Origin: Chryseobacterium sp. T16E-39
GTDB taxonomy: Bacteria > Bacteroidota > Bacteroidia > Flavobacteriales > Weeksellaceae
DNA length: 64,000 nucleotides
Direction: 5' to 3'
Assembly (NCBI RefSeq): GCF_002216065.1
Contig: NZ_CP022282.1
Span: 2,170,001 to 2,234,000, forward strand
Shown here: piece after piece, positions 51,564-60,025 of the stretch
Position numbering within the stretch: the stretch's first letter is position 1
How the letters are laid out: each line of letters starts with the position of its first letter
Program-made: the position numbers and the translations under genes
Notes under the pieces: generated by a model
Seen by the model: the letters and a program-made list of their open reading frames with translations, nothing else
Databases searched by the model: none
What the model was told of the DNA's origin: nothing

Positions 51564-53942
51564 ATGTACCGAAAGATATTTATTTTCGCATCTCTTGTCT
51601 TCTCTCCTTTCATTTTTGCGCAAAGTATAGAAGGAACTGTCACAGATCAAGAAAATAAACCTGCAGCTGAGGTTGAGGTCCTTGTGACAAGAGATCAGGA
51701 AAAATTTTCCGCGATTACAGATGAGAAAGGAGTATTCAAAATCAATCTTAAGAAAAACGGAAATTATATCCTGGAAACCATAAAAGACGGGATAAAAACC
51801 GAAAGCGAAAAAATAAGTGTTACAGGAAACATAAAAAAAGATATCCGGTTAAAAGAAGCTCCACCTACTGAGAAAAAGATCGAAGGAGTAACCGTGACCG
51901 TAAAGAAAAAATTGTTTGAGAGAAAGGTCGACCGTTTGGTTTTTAATGTTGAAAACTCAGTAGCATCACAGGGAATAGATGTAATAGAAGCATTGGCAAA
52001 AACCCCGATGGTCCGTACCACTGATGAGGCGATCACCATTGCAGGAAAAAGCAACGTTGCAATAATGGTCAATGACAGGCTTTTAAATCTATCCGGACAG
52101 GAGCTTATCAATTATTTAAAAACCCTGCGTTCCGATGACGTTGCCAAGATTGAGGTGATTACGACACCACCTGCAAAATATGAAGCAGAAGGAAAAAGCG
52201 GATTGATCAATATAATTCTAAAGAAAAACACAAACTTAGGTTGGAATGGTTCTTTGCAAACCTCAGGAAGCTATTACTATGGAAGGCCTACCGTCAGCAC
52301 CAGAAGCGGAGCGAGTTTTAATTATCAGGGAAATAAATTATCTCTTACTGCTAACTTATCAGCAGGTGATAATTACTGGGAAAATAAATCGTACAACTAT
52401 CTTACCGGAACAACCAATTCAGATTACTGGAATACCGATACGAAAAACTCCAATAATTACAAATATAAAGGAGGGAATCTTAAGGGAGAGTATAAGATCA
52501 ATGATAAAAATCTGGTAGGTTTCAATTACAATTATTCCTTTAGCAACCCATTGGAGTTGGCGGAAAGCTATACATCCATTTCCAACGAAACAGGAAAGCT
52601 TACCCTGTTCTCTGATAATAAAAATAAAAATCATAGAAATGTTCATAATGCCAATGCCTTTTATGATATAAAATTTGATACAATGGGAAGTAAGCTGAGC
52701 TTATCTGCCAATTTATTGATCAATAATGCGAATGCAAGAAACTTTTACAATACCGTTACTGACCAAACTATTTCTACTTTTACCAACCCTATCAGCAAGT
52801 ATAAGATTTATTCCGGACAGGCAGATTTAGAAAAAAACTTTGCCAAAATAAAAACAGAATCAGGGGTAAAGTATACCTCTATTAGAAATAATTCCGACTT
52901 TAATTTCTTTAATATCGAAAACGGTCAATTTATAATCAACAAGGACAGAACGAATACATTTAACTATAACGAGCAAAATTATGCAGCTTATGTTTCTACT
53001 AATTTTAAAATTAATGATCAATGGGATGCTAAAGCGGGACTTCGATATGAGTACACGAGTCTGGAAGGAGTTTCAATAAATGACAATTTATCTGCTAAAA
53101 TAAAGTATGGAAAATTTTTCCCAACTGCATATTTGAGCTACAAACCTAATGAAAACAATGCTTTTTCAATAAATTATTCCCGTAGAATTACCCGACCTTA
53201 TTTTGGAAACCTCAATCCATTCAAATATTATACTTCAGAATTTGAATACAGAACAGGTAACCCTTATCTTCTTCCTTCTTTTTCAGACAATTTTGAATTT
53301 GGGTATGTCCTCAAAAGCAACCTTAATGTGACCCTTTATTATAATTACAATAAAGATAATTGGGACAGAATTCAGGTGGTGCAAGACAACCTGAAATACA
53401 GCATTGTAAAGAACTTTTATAATCAGGACCAGGCGGGAATCAACATCAGTTACAATTACAACAAATTAAAGTGGCTGGAATCTAATGTTTTCATTAATGG
53501 ATTTTACGCCAAGTCAAAATCTTACCTCCCGGAAGCAGTGGCAGCACCCGCAGGATTCGGCGGTAATCTAAATATAGATAATAACTTCTTCTTAAACAAA
53601 GATAAAACGGTGACTTTCATGCTCGGGGTTTGGGGTAATTTACCTAACAAAGATGGAAATACGGATTATTACGGGAATGCCTCAGTTTATACCGGGTTAA
53701 AATTAAACGTGATGGAGAAAAAGCTGATGATCAATTTATATTTAAATGATGTCTTCAATACCAACCGAGACAGGGGGATAGAATATTATCCAAATTACAA
53801 CGTAGAATATTCTTCCAAGGGAATTACTCGAAACGTTTATCTTTCTCTGACTTACAAATTTGGAAACAATGATGTAAAGGGAGCAACCAAACAAGTGAAG
53901 TTTGAAGAATCAAGCAGAGCTGGTGGAAACGGGGGGAATTAA
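51564..53942 (+). CDS. TonB-dependent-receptor-like outer-membrane barrel protein
   Basis: 792 residues. The signal peptide ends at FAQ (about 19). A carboxypeptidase-regulatory-like domain follows (IEGTVTDQENKPAAEVEVLVTRD, about 22-95), then a short plug-like part (KVDRLVFNVENSVASQGIDVIEALAKTPMVR...VMVNDRLLNLSG...IEVITTPPAKYEAEGKSGLINIILKK, about 125-225) and a beta-barrel of the outer-membrane beta-barrel family 3 type. It ends LSLTYKFG plus a polar tail with GGNGGN. Such proteins are smaller than classical TonB receptors; the ligand is unknown. Confidence 0.9.
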   Translation: MYRKIFIFASLVFSPFIFAQSIEGTVTDQENKPAAEVEVLVTRDQEKFSAITDEKGVFKINLKKNGNYILETIKDGIKTESEKISVTGNIKKDIRLKEAPPTEKKIEGVTVTVKKKLFERKVDRLVFNVENSVASQGIDVIEALAKTPMVRTTDEAITIAGKSNVAIMVNDRLLNLSGQELINYLKTLRSDDVAKIEVITTPPAKYEAEGKSGLINIILKKNTNLGWNGSLQTSGSYYYGRPTVSTRSGASFNYQGNKLSLTANLSAGDNYWENKSYNYLTGTTNSDYWNTDTKNSNNYKYKGGNLKGEYKINDKNLVGFNYNYSFSNPLELAESYTSISNETGKLTLFSDNKNKNHRNVHNANAFYDIKFDTMGSKLSLSANLLINNANARNFYNTVTDQTISTFTNPISKYKIYSGQADLEKNFAKIKTESGVKYTSIRNNSDFNFFNIENGQFIINKDRTNTFNYNEQNYAAYVSTNFKINDQWDAKAGLRYEYTSLEGVSINDNLSAKIKYGKFFPTAYLSYKPNENNAFSINYSRRITRPYFGNLNPFKYYTSEFEYRTGNPYLLPSFSDNFEFGYVLKSNLNVTLYYNYNKDNWDRIQVVQDNLKYSIVKNFYNQDQAGINISYNYNKLKWLESNVFINGFYAKSKSYLPEAVAAPAGFGGNLNIDNNFFLNKDKTVTFMLGVWGNLPNKDGNTDYYGNASVYTGLKLNVMEKKLMINLYLNDVFNTNRDRGIEYYPNYNVEYSSKGITRNVYLSLTYKFGNNDVKGATKQVKFEESSRAGGNGGN

Positions 53943-54322
53943 ATACATTTTGAGAACAATTGTCTTGATCTTTCTTTTTTATTTTTAAACCAATAATATC
54001 CCATTCCACCCACAAAATACGAAAGAATATCAAAAATATCTCTCGTAAATTGATCAGATATCAAAGGACATACAATTTCAAATAATACCGATAAATAAAT
54101 AGCCGAACTGATTATAAATTTTAAATTGGGTTTCCACTGGAAGCCCAAAATTTTGTTCATCACATATTGAATCAGATAAGCATACATTGGAATGGTCAGT
54201 ACATCTGTAAAATAATCATTGATCCAGGGAATGATAATCCCATTCCTCCGGAGAAGAATAATGGTTAACCAGGATAATAAACCCAGCAAAAACCATTTGG
54301 AAACAATGTATCTTTTACGCAT
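53939..54322 (-). CDS. Small membrane protein, three to four helices
   Basis: 127 residues from the ATG at 54322 (MRKRYIVSKWFLLGLLSWL). Hydrophobic segments are near 10-28, 40-60, 70-92 and 103-118 (FDILSYFVGGMGYYWF). I recall similar proteins in Chryseobacterium labelled as magnesium-citrate transporters, but this is too small for that and the sequence gives no support. It shares 8 bp with a 43-codon gene upstream (ATGCGTAA) and converges on the barrel gene, overlapping its end by 4 bp. Confidence 0.7.
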   Translation of the reverse strand: MRKRYIVSKWFLLGLLSWLTIILLRRNGIIIPWINDYFTDVLTIPMYAYLIQYVMNKILGFQWKPNLKFIISSAIYLSVLFEIVCPLISDQFTRDIFDILSYFVGGMGYYWFKNKKERSRQLFSKCI

Positions 54323-54446
54323 GTAAAACTGCCATAACAATTCCTAAAATAACCTGCAGTACTTTAACCATTATTTCCTGAATATCTTTTTCATTCTTCC
54401 CGGTATCTCCATCCTTTTCGTAGTCAAATTTTTGTTTCCCTTCCAT
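54315..54446 (-). CDS. 43-residue membrane microprotein
   Basis: ATG at 54446 opens a 43-codon frame ending TAA at 54315. It has a charged N-terminal half (MEGKQKFDYEKDGDTGKNEK) and a hydrophobic C-terminal helix (IMVKVLQVILGIVMAVLHA). It is the first frame after an exact promoter box 22 bp upstream, and its stop overlaps the start of the next membrane-protein gene (ATGCGTAA), a layout typical of translational coupling. No family recognised. Confidence 0.65.
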   Translation of the reverse strand: MEGKQKFDYEKDGDTGKNEKDIQEIMVKVLQVILGIVMAVLHA

Positions 54447-54467
54447 TGTACTTTGATTTCTACTCTG

Positions 54468-54475
54468 CAAAGATA
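54468..54475 (-). promoter_or_regulatory. -7 promoter box of microprotein operon
   Basis: TATCTTTG on minus, exact TAnnTTTG, one base from the 28-bp palindrome. Confidence 0.7.
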
Positions 54476-54476
54476 T

Positions 54477-54504
54477 AAAAATTAGAACAATTGTTCTAAT
54501 TTTT
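54477..54504. promoter_or_regulatory. TetR operator candidate, 28-bp perfect palindrome
   Basis: Core ATTAGAACAATTGTTCTAAT with four more symmetric bases (A4/T4) on each side. It sits between two divergent promoter boxes, in front of the TetR gene on plus and the microprotein operon on minus. Confidence 0.8.
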
Positions 54505-54526
54505 TAAATAATTAGAAAATCTCCCT

Positions 54527-54534
54527 TATATTTG
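54527..54534 (+). promoter_or_regulatory. -7 promoter box, leaderless type
   Basis: TATATTTG, four bases, then the TetR ATG at 54539. Confidence 0.65.
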
Positions 54535-54538
54535 GCTG

Positions 54539-55171
54539 ATGAAAATCAAGGAAAAGATCATTTCAACGGCACTTCGGCTTTTCAATGAGAAAGGCTATAA
54601 CATGGTCACCACAAGACATATTGCCGCTGAACTGAACATCAGCCCGGGAAATCTGCATTATCATTTTAAACATTCTGAAGACCTCATCAAAATACTTTTT
54701 TCAGAATTAATCCTGGCAATGGATGAAATGATGAATACGCTCAATGAAAACAAAGTAAAGACTTTAGAAAGTTTATTTGATTTTACTTTCCGTACGTATG
54801 AAATATTCTATTCGTACCGTTTCATTTTCCTCAATTTCGTTGACATCTTAAAAAAGATTCCGGAAATAGAAACTCAGTATGAGAAGATCACTATCGGCAG
54901 AAAAGCTGAATTTCAGTCTATATTTTCAGATTTCCAGAAGAACAATATCTTTCAGGAGAACATTCCTGATTTTATTATTGAGAACCTCAGCACGCAGATA
55001 TTTATCATTGCTGATAATTGGGTCACACATAACAGCCTTACTTTAAAATTACCCAAAGATAAAGCTATACAACATTACAGTATGATACAGATGAATTTAT
55101 TTTATCCTCTGTTAAATACAGAACAGCAGGATTTATATCAACTGAATTTCATTAAAAATTTTAAAAAATAA
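54539..55171 (+). CDS. TetR/AcrR family regulator
   Basis: 210 residues. HTH: LFNEKGYNMVTTRHIAAELNISPGNLHYHFKHSEDLIKILF (about 14-54). The rest is a helical ligand-binding domain resembling the TetR_C group of small-molecule sensors. It is divergent from the microprotein operon with a perfect palindrome between them, so it probably represses that operon and itself. The promoter box four bases before the ATG predicts a leaderless mRNA. Confidence 0.92.
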   Translation: MKIKEKIISTALRLFNEKGYNMVTTRHIAAELNISPGNLHYHFKHSEDLIKILFSELILAMDEMMNTLNENKVKTLESLFDFTFRTYEIFYSYRFIFLNFVDILKKIPEIETQYEKITIGRKAEFQSIFSDFQKNNIFQENIPDFIIENLSTQIFIIADNWVTHNSLTLKLPKDKAIQHYSMIQMNLFYPLLNTEQQDLYQLNFIKNFKK

Positions 55172-55208
55172 ATCTCAAATTGTTTTAAATTTATTATTTG
55201 ATTTTATC

Positions 55209-56030
55209 ATGTCAGAATCATCATCATACAACGGTTACAGGATTCCGGTTCCATTAGAATTCGAGAATATATTCTCGCATTTTTATTTTGCTGAAAACAC
55301 TTCCGATCAACCTGTTACCAAAACATTATTACCCACCTATCAGACCATTTTATTATTTTGCTTTGGAGAAAGTGCCTCAATGGTCACCAAAGAAAAAACA
55401 ACGATTACAGTAGACAAATGTATTGTTTTTGGACCTATAAGACATTCATTCGATTATACATTACCTGCGAAAACGTCTATTCTCGTCGCCAATTTCAAGG
55501 ACGATTCCTTTTACCGGTTTTTCGGAAAAGCATGTATTTCATACCACGCTGCCATGAATCCCGATGAACTTCTTTCAGAAAACTGTTTTACCAATTTGTG
55601 GCATCAGATTTCAAAAATCACCTCTACCCAAGAACAGGTAGATCATATCCTTGAATTCTGCAGACCTTACCTGCAAGACCGGGATCTGACAGGTCAGCTT
55701 CTAAGCAATTTTACAGACAAGAGCTTAAATCCTATCAAAGCCATTGCTGAAGAAACGAATCAAAGCGAACGCAACATTCAGCTAAAGCAAAAAGAGCAAT
55801 TCGGATATTCGTCTAAAGAAATCAATCGATACAACCGGTTTTCGAAAGCCATCATGCTTATTGAAACAGAAATCGCCAATCAAAATAAAGTCGAATGGTT
55901 TAGCATTGTCGATGAGTGTAATTATTATGATCAGAGTCAGCTGATCCATGATTTCAAACACTTCATACAGCTCTCCCCTTCACAATTCCTTAAGTTTCAG
56001 CAAGACATCTGTAATCCAAAATCAGATTAG
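55209..56030 (+). CDS. AraC-type regulator, divergent HTH
   Basis: 273 residues. An N-terminal part with beta-rich sensing features (PTYQTILLFCFGESASMVTKEK) is followed by a C-terminal helical region resembling AraC HTH: LNPIKAIAEETNQSERNIQLKQKEQFGYSSKEINRYNRFSKAIMLI then FSIVDECNYYDQSQLIHDFKHFIQLSPSQFLKFQQD. The last segment fits the second AraC HTH (FYDQSHFIHDFKxxxGxSPxxY). Located 37 bp after the TetR gene and before an oxidoreductase gene that may be its target. Confidence 0.85.
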   Translation: MSESSSYNGYRIPVPLEFENIFSHFYFAENTSDQPVTKTLLPTYQTILLFCFGESASMVTKEKTTITVDKCIVFGPIRHSFDYTLPAKTSILVANFKDDSFYRFFGKACISYHAAMNPDELLSENCFTNLWHQISKITSTQEQVDHILEFCRPYLQDRDLTGQLLSNFTDKSLNPIKAIAEETNQSERNIQLKQKEQFGYSSKEINRYNRFSKAIMLIETEIANQNKVEWFSIVDECNYYDQSQLIHDFKHFIQLSPSQFLKFQQDICNPKSD

Positions 56031-56074
56031 GCAGCCATTTCGTTTTCTTACAATTTTCACATACTCTGCTCTAC

Positions 56075-56082
56075 TACCTTTG
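56075..56082 (+). promoter_or_regulatory. -7 promoter box of oxidoreductase gene
   Basis: TACCTTTG, exact TAnnTTTG, 29 bp before the ATG at 56112. Confidence 0.55.
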
Positions 56083-56111
56083 TCCTATAACAAATTAAAA
56101 AAGTAGAAAAA

Positions 56112-56744
56112 ATGAGACATTTAATTATTTACGCCCATTATAACGAAAACAGTTTAAACCATCATCTTTTACAAACTGTTGTTGAGACCCTTACTTCTCA
56201 AAATCATGAAGTCGTGGTAAGAGACCTTTATGCCATCAACTTTGATCCGGTTTTTTCTTTAAAAGATATACAGGAACAAAGAAAGGGAATTCTTGCCGAT
56301 GACATTAAATACGAACAGGAATTCATTTCATGGGCGGAACATGTTACCTTCATCTATCCAATCTGGTGGACCGGAATGCCTGCTATTATGAAAGGATATA
56401 TAGACAGGGTTTTCAGTTATGGATATGCTTACCGTTATGATCAGGGAGTTCAAAAAGGTCTATTGAAAGGAAAGCAGGCTGTCATTATAAACACCCATGG
56501 CAAATCTCATGAAGAATATGAAAAAATTGGAATGGATAAGGCGCTTTCATTAACCTCAGATAAAGGAATTTTCACCTATTGTGGTTTTGAGATCAATCAG
56601 CACTTCTTCCTTGATAAAGCAGACAGAGTAGCTCCGGAAGAGGTTGAAATCTGGAAAGAACAGATCAGAAATACTTATCTGGAGATTCAAAATAGCTCAG
56701 AGCTCTTGAGTAATGATAAACTTGAAATTAATCAACACTCATAA
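56112..56744 (+). CDS. NAD(P)H-dependent flavin oxidoreductase (KefF/MdaB-like)
   Basis: 210 residues of flavodoxin-like fold. IIYAHYNENSLNHHLLQTV is the FMN phosphate loop region, VVVRDLYAINFDPVFSL follows, and ITFIYPIWWTGMPAIMKGYIDRVFSYGYAYRY is a diagnostic motif of the NQO1/KefF/MdaB group. Likely a two-electron quinone reductase protecting against electrophiles. Preceded by two regulators (TetR, AraC-type) and own promoter box. Confidence 0.92.
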   Translation: MRHLIIYAHYNENSLNHHLLQTVVETLTSQNHEVVVRDLYAINFDPVFSLKDIQEQRKGILADDIKYEQEFISWAEHVTFIYPIWWTGMPAIMKGYIDRVFSYGYAYRYDQGVQKGLLKGKQAVIINTHGKSHEEYEKIGMDKALSLTSDKGIFTYCGFEINQHFFLDKADRVAPEEVEIWKEQIRNTYLEIQNSSELLSNDKLEINQHS

Positions 56745-56813
56745 AAAATAAGGTCGATGAGTTTTTGCCATCAATTTGATCCAAAGTAAATTCCGTAAAG
56801 ACAGTGCCAATAC

Positions 56814-57671
56814 TTAATGAGTCTTTGCAGCTTCCAGATAGTTTTTGCGGAATTCAGTTGGATTTACTCCGGTATGCTTTTTAAAGGCTTTACTCAAATG
56901 ACTTTTATCGGTGAAACCAAACTCGTCAGCTATTTCAGAAATACGCATGTCACTATGAAGAAGTCTGTTTTCTACCTGTTTGAATTTATAATTTAAAATA
57001 TAATTCTGCAGTCTTTCTCCTGTATGATGTTTGAAATATCGACCAAGATAAGCTTCAGCCACACCAAAGGTATTTCCAATGTGTTCCGCTTTAATCTTAT
57101 CAGGACTTGATATATTCTGTTGTATATAGTTTAAAATATCCAAAACCTTGCTATCGCTATTTTCATCTATACCGTCAGGTAGAGTAATTGAAATATTTCT
57201 AGACACAATTACCAATAGAGTATTGATATATTGGTCTACTACTTCTTTATGAAACAAATCCTGCCTCATGTGTTCGTTAATAATAAAGTGCATTAATGAC
57301 TCAATGACCTGTTTATCATTTTCGCGTTTTAAAATACATCCGGACTGACTGCTTATGTTTCGCAAAATCATCTCAAGTCTATTGACTAATCCTTTTGCCG
57401 CCGTATTGGTTTTCAGATAGGTTGCATTAAATCTGATAAAAAAGAATCGGCTTGTTGATTTGATTTCAAATGTATGGTTATCCTGAGGGGCTAATAAAAA
57501 AAGATGCCCGGGCTCATAGCTGAATTGATCTCCGTTTATATTCTGAACTCCAGCCCCTTTAATGACATAAACAAATTCAAAAAATGTATGAGTATGGATT
57601 CCCCGTGGACATTCATCGATCATATCCGTTATTGCTAATTCATAAGGTGCATATAAATTATCAGTTTTCAT
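56814..57671 (-). CDS. AraC family transcriptional regulator
   Basis: 285 residues from the ATG at 57671 (MKTDNLYAPYELAITDMIDECPRGIHTHTFFEFVYVIKG). The cupin sensor lies at about 18-110 and the AraC HTH pair at about 185-282 (IKAEHIGNTFGVAEAYLGRYFKHHTGERLQNYILNYKFKQVENRLL; ISEIADEFGFTDKSHLSKAFKKHTGVNPTEFRKNY). A promoter box ends four bases before this ATG, excluding the ATG at 57686 and implying a leaderless message. Divergent from an oxidoreductase gene, with matching inverted repeats between them. Confidence 0.93.
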   Translation of the reverse strand: MKTDNLYAPYELAITDMIDECPRGIHTHTFFEFVYVIKGAGVQNINGDQFSYEPGHLFLLAPQDNHTFEIKSTSRFFFIRFNATYLKTNTAAKGLVNRLEMILRNISSQSGCILKRENDKQVIESLMHFIINEHMRQDLFHKEVVDQYINTLLVIVSRNISITLPDGIDENSDSKVLDILNYIQQNISSPDKIKAEHIGNTFGVAEAYLGRYFKHHTGERLQNYILNYKFKQVENRLLHSDMRISEIADEFGFTDKSHLSKAFKKHTGVNPTEFRKNYLEAAKTH

Positions 57672-57675
57672 GAAG

Positions 57676-57683
57676 CAAATGTA
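57676..57683 (-). promoter_or_regulatory. -7 promoter box, leaderless type
   Basis: TACATTTG on minus, four bases, then the AraC ATG. Confidence 0.65.
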
Positions 57684-57698
57684 CAACTATATGTAAAT

Positions 57699-57733
57699 AT
57701 TATACAACAACAAAAACATCATAGTTGTATAAT
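57699..57733. promoter_or_regulatory. Inverted repeat, candidate AraC operator
   Basis: ATTATACAAC (57699-57708) and GTTGTATAAT (57724-57733) are exact reverse complements 15 bp apart. A third related half-site, TACAACTAT (57682-57690), lies nearer the AraC gene. The right arm overlaps the plus-strand promoter box. Confidence 0.65.
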
Positions 57734-57737
57734 TTTG
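57730..57737 (+). promoter_or_regulatory. -7 promoter box of MDR oxidoreductase
   Basis: TAATTTTG, exact TAnnTTTG, 19 bp before the ATG at 57757. Confidence 0.6.
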
Positions 57738-57756
57738 TCTGTATAAAAATAAGGAT

Positions 57757-58764
57757 ATGAATACATTAAAAACCCAGAACACCGATGCGATGGTTCTAAA
57801 CGAAGCAGGTGGCAATTTTATCAAAAAAACAATTGAACTTCCCACGTTAGGGCCTGATCAGGTGAAAGTAGAAATATATGCCAGTGGCGTCAATCCTTTA
57901 GATACCAAAATCTGGTCCGGGCAGGCTGAGCATGCACAGCAACCTTTACCAGCCGTTTTAGGTATGGATCTGGCAGGAAAAGTAGTTGAAAAGGGAAACA
58001 ACGTTGAGCAGTTCAATATAGGTGATGAAGTTTTCGGCTTGGCTGGGGGTATTGGAGGCAATCAGGGAACCATGGCACAATTTATAATAGTAGATGCATC
58101 ACTTTTAGCTAAAAAGCCCACCAATATCAGTATGGTACAAGCAGCTGCACTCCCATTAATATTCATTACCGCCTGGGAAGGTTTAGTAGATCGTGCAAAA
58201 GTGGATCAAAGCAAAACTGTTTTTGTACAGGCAGGTGCGGGAGGCGTAGGTCATATGGCTATACAGATTGCAAAAGCATTTGGAGCGAACGTATATGCAA
58301 CAGCATCTGAAAAAGACCAGGAATTAATACGGACTTATGGTGCAACTCCAATTGCTTTTGCCGAAATGGAATCCGGTTCCTATATCGATTCTTATACCAA
58401 TGGCGAAGGTTTTGACATTGTATTTGACACCCTTGGTGGTACTTTTCTTGATGCCGCTTTTAAAGCCCCAAAAATATATACCGGGCATGTGGTGACTTCT
58501 TTGGGCTGGGGAGCTCATTCACTTGCCCCCCTTTCCTTTAGAGGAGCAAGCTACTCCGGTATATTTACACTCCTTCCTTTAATTACAGGCAAAGGAAAAG
58601 CAAACCATGGAAAAATCCTTACTGAAGCCACTAAGCTTGTCGAAGCTGGGAAGCTTAACGTACGTTTACATCCTACAGATTACACATTTAACACCGTGGA
58701 TCAGGCCCATTTACTAGTAAGAGAGGGTAAGGCAAAAGGTAAAGTTGTGATTCGTATCATATAA
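57757..58764 (+). CDS. NADP-dependent medium-chain oxidoreductase (quinone reductase-like)
   Basis: 335 residues. GroES-like N-terminal domain (VKVEIYASGVNPLDTKIWSG...VLGMDLAGKVVEKG) and a Rossmann domain with the nucleotide loop VFVQAGAGGVGHMAIQIAKAFGANVYATAS (about 149-178). There is no structural-zinc Cys cluster, as in the zeta-crystallin/quinone oxidoreductase branch. Likely reduces quinones or enones with NADPH. The AraC gene opposite is its probable activator. Confidence 0.92.
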   Translation: MNTLKTQNTDAMVLNEAGGNFIKKTIELPTLGPDQVKVEIYASGVNPLDTKIWSGQAEHAQQPLPAVLGMDLAGKVVEKGNNVEQFNIGDEVFGLAGGIGGNQGTMAQFIIVDASLLAKKPTNISMVQAAALPLIFITAWEGLVDRAKVDQSKTVFVQAGAGGVGHMAIQIAKAFGANVYATASEKDQELIRTYGATPIAFAEMESGSYIDSYTNGEGFDIVFDTLGGTFLDAAFKAPKIYTGHVVTSLGWGAHSLAPLSFRGASYSGIFTLLPLITGKGKANHGKILTEATKLVEAGKLNVRLHPTDYTFNTVDQAHLLVREGKAKGKVVIRII

Positions 58765-58835
58765 TATCAGACAAATGATAAGAGGTGCTCATTTAAATAT
58801 TTAATATATTCGTTTATTGAAAGGCTTTTAATACA

Positions 58836-59273
58836 ATGAATTTTACATTACAATATAGAGAAGCACAGGAAAGTGATATCGATTTCTTACTCGACCTGAG
58901 AATGAAAACAATGACTGAACATTATGCCAGTTCAAATTTATCAACTACAAAAGAATTTGCATTACAACGGGTACTGTATCAATTCGAAAAAGCCCGTATC
59001 ATTAGTTTAAATGATCATCAGGTAGGATTACTAAAAATAGATCATGCTGCTGATACAGTAGATATCCTTCAACTTCAGATCCATCCCGATGAGCAGGGTC
59101 GTGGTATCGGAAAATCTATATTGGAGAATATTATTCAGGAAGCAGCATTATCTCAAAAAACAGTCTCTTTAAGTGTTTTAAAAACAAATAAAGCACAGAA
59201 ATTATATGCAAGGTTAGGATTTAAAATAATTGATGAAGATGAACATTCCTATATGATGAAACTCAGTACATAA
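58836..59273 (+). CDS. GNAT family N-acetyltransferase
   Basis: 145 residues. The acetyl-CoA-binding motif A is LQLQIHPDEQGRGIGKSILENII (about 85-107) with the Q/RxxGxG/A core QGRGIG. It starts FTLQYREAQESDIDFLLDLRMKTM and ends LYARLGFKIIDEDEHSYMM. Acetylates an unknown amine. It has its own strong terminator. Confidence 0.92.
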   Translation: MNFTLQYREAQESDIDFLLDLRMKTMTEHYASSNLSTTKEFALQRVLYQFEKARIISLNDHQVGLLKIDHAADTVDILQLQIHPDEQGRGIGKSILENIIQEAALSQKTVSLSVLKTNKAQKLYARLGFKIIDEDEHSYMMKLST

Positions 59274-59300
59274 AAAAGTATGCTGAAGAGCATACTTTTT
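59273..59300 (+). terminator. Terminator of GNAT gene
   Basis: AAAAAGTATGCT-GAAG-AGCATACTTTTT, 12-bp perfect stem; starts at the last base of the stop codon. Confidence 0.9.
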
Positions 59301-59337
59301 ATTTATAGTTACGAGACTTTCTATAAAATCAAGAGTC

Positions 59338-59913
59338 TTATTTAATGATTTGTCCTTTGTAATATTTCTCTAAGAAGAAAGATAAATCGGCTCTGTAGCC
59401 CAATCCTGAGGCTTCGAACTTCCAGCTTCCATTTCTTTTATATAATCTGCCAAATTCAATCCCGGTCTCGATCGAAAAATCCTCGTCCAGTTCATATTTA
59501 GCGATTTCCTGATTGCTATTATTATCAATAATTCTTATATATGAATTTCTTACCTGTCCAAAGTTTTGCTTTCTTCTTTCAAAATCTTCTATCGTTACCA
59601 CAAAAAGGATCTCCTCTACATTTTCATTCACCTTCTCCAGATCAATAATAATGGATTCATCATCGTCACCATCACTATTTTTACCACTTGGATCATCTCC
59701 TGTGTGTATTAAAGCTCCATCCGGAGAATTCAGATTATTATAAAAAACAAAGTAATCTTCGCTTACTAACTTTCTCTGGGCATCAATCATAATCGCGGAA
59801 GCATCAAGATCGAAATCATATCCATTTCCATCATTAGGATCCCAACCTAAACCAATCGTCATTTTTGTCAGTCCTATATCTATTCTTTGTCCTTTCTGTA
59901 GGTTAATTGCCAT
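59338..59913 (-). CDS. TerD family protein
   Basis: 191 residues, the full length of TerD. Family motifs: MTIGLGWDPN near the start, GYDFDLDASAIMID (about 31-44), VFYNNLNSPDGALIHTGDDPSGKNSDGDDDESIIIDL (about 56-92) with the acidic Ca-binding cluster, and LGYRADLSFFLEKYY near the end. TerD proteins bind calcium and are linked to tellurite or envelope-stress tolerance, but no other ter genes are near. Confidence 0.95.
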   Translation of the reverse strand: MAINLQKGQRIDIGLTKMTIGLGWDPNDGNGYDFDLDASAIMIDAQRKLVSEDYFVFYNNLNSPDGALIHTGDDPSGKNSDGDDDESIIIDLEKVNENVEEILFVVTIEDFERRKQNFGQVRNSYIRIIDNNSNQEIAKYELDEDFSIETGIEFGRLYKRNGSWKFEASGLGYRADLSFFLEKYYKGQIIK

Positions 59914-59972
59914 AATAAATTCTTATCTATCTAAGATAAATTTGATTTCTGAAATATCCAAATATTTTAATG

Positions 59973-60001
59973 AAAAAAGCCCAATCTAATTGACCGGGCT
60001 T
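59973..60001 (-). terminator. Terminator of panD-flippase operon
   Basis: On minus: AAGCCC, 13-base loop, GGGCTT, then TTTT. Lies 24 bp past the flippase stop. Confidence 0.65.
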
Positions 60002-60025
60002 GTGTTTTATATTTAGAATTAAAAT

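Noticed and set aside
51764..52111. 115-codon minus-strand frame
   Set aside because: Antisense to the outer-membrane barrel gene plug region; low-complexity Ser/Phe-rich shadow.
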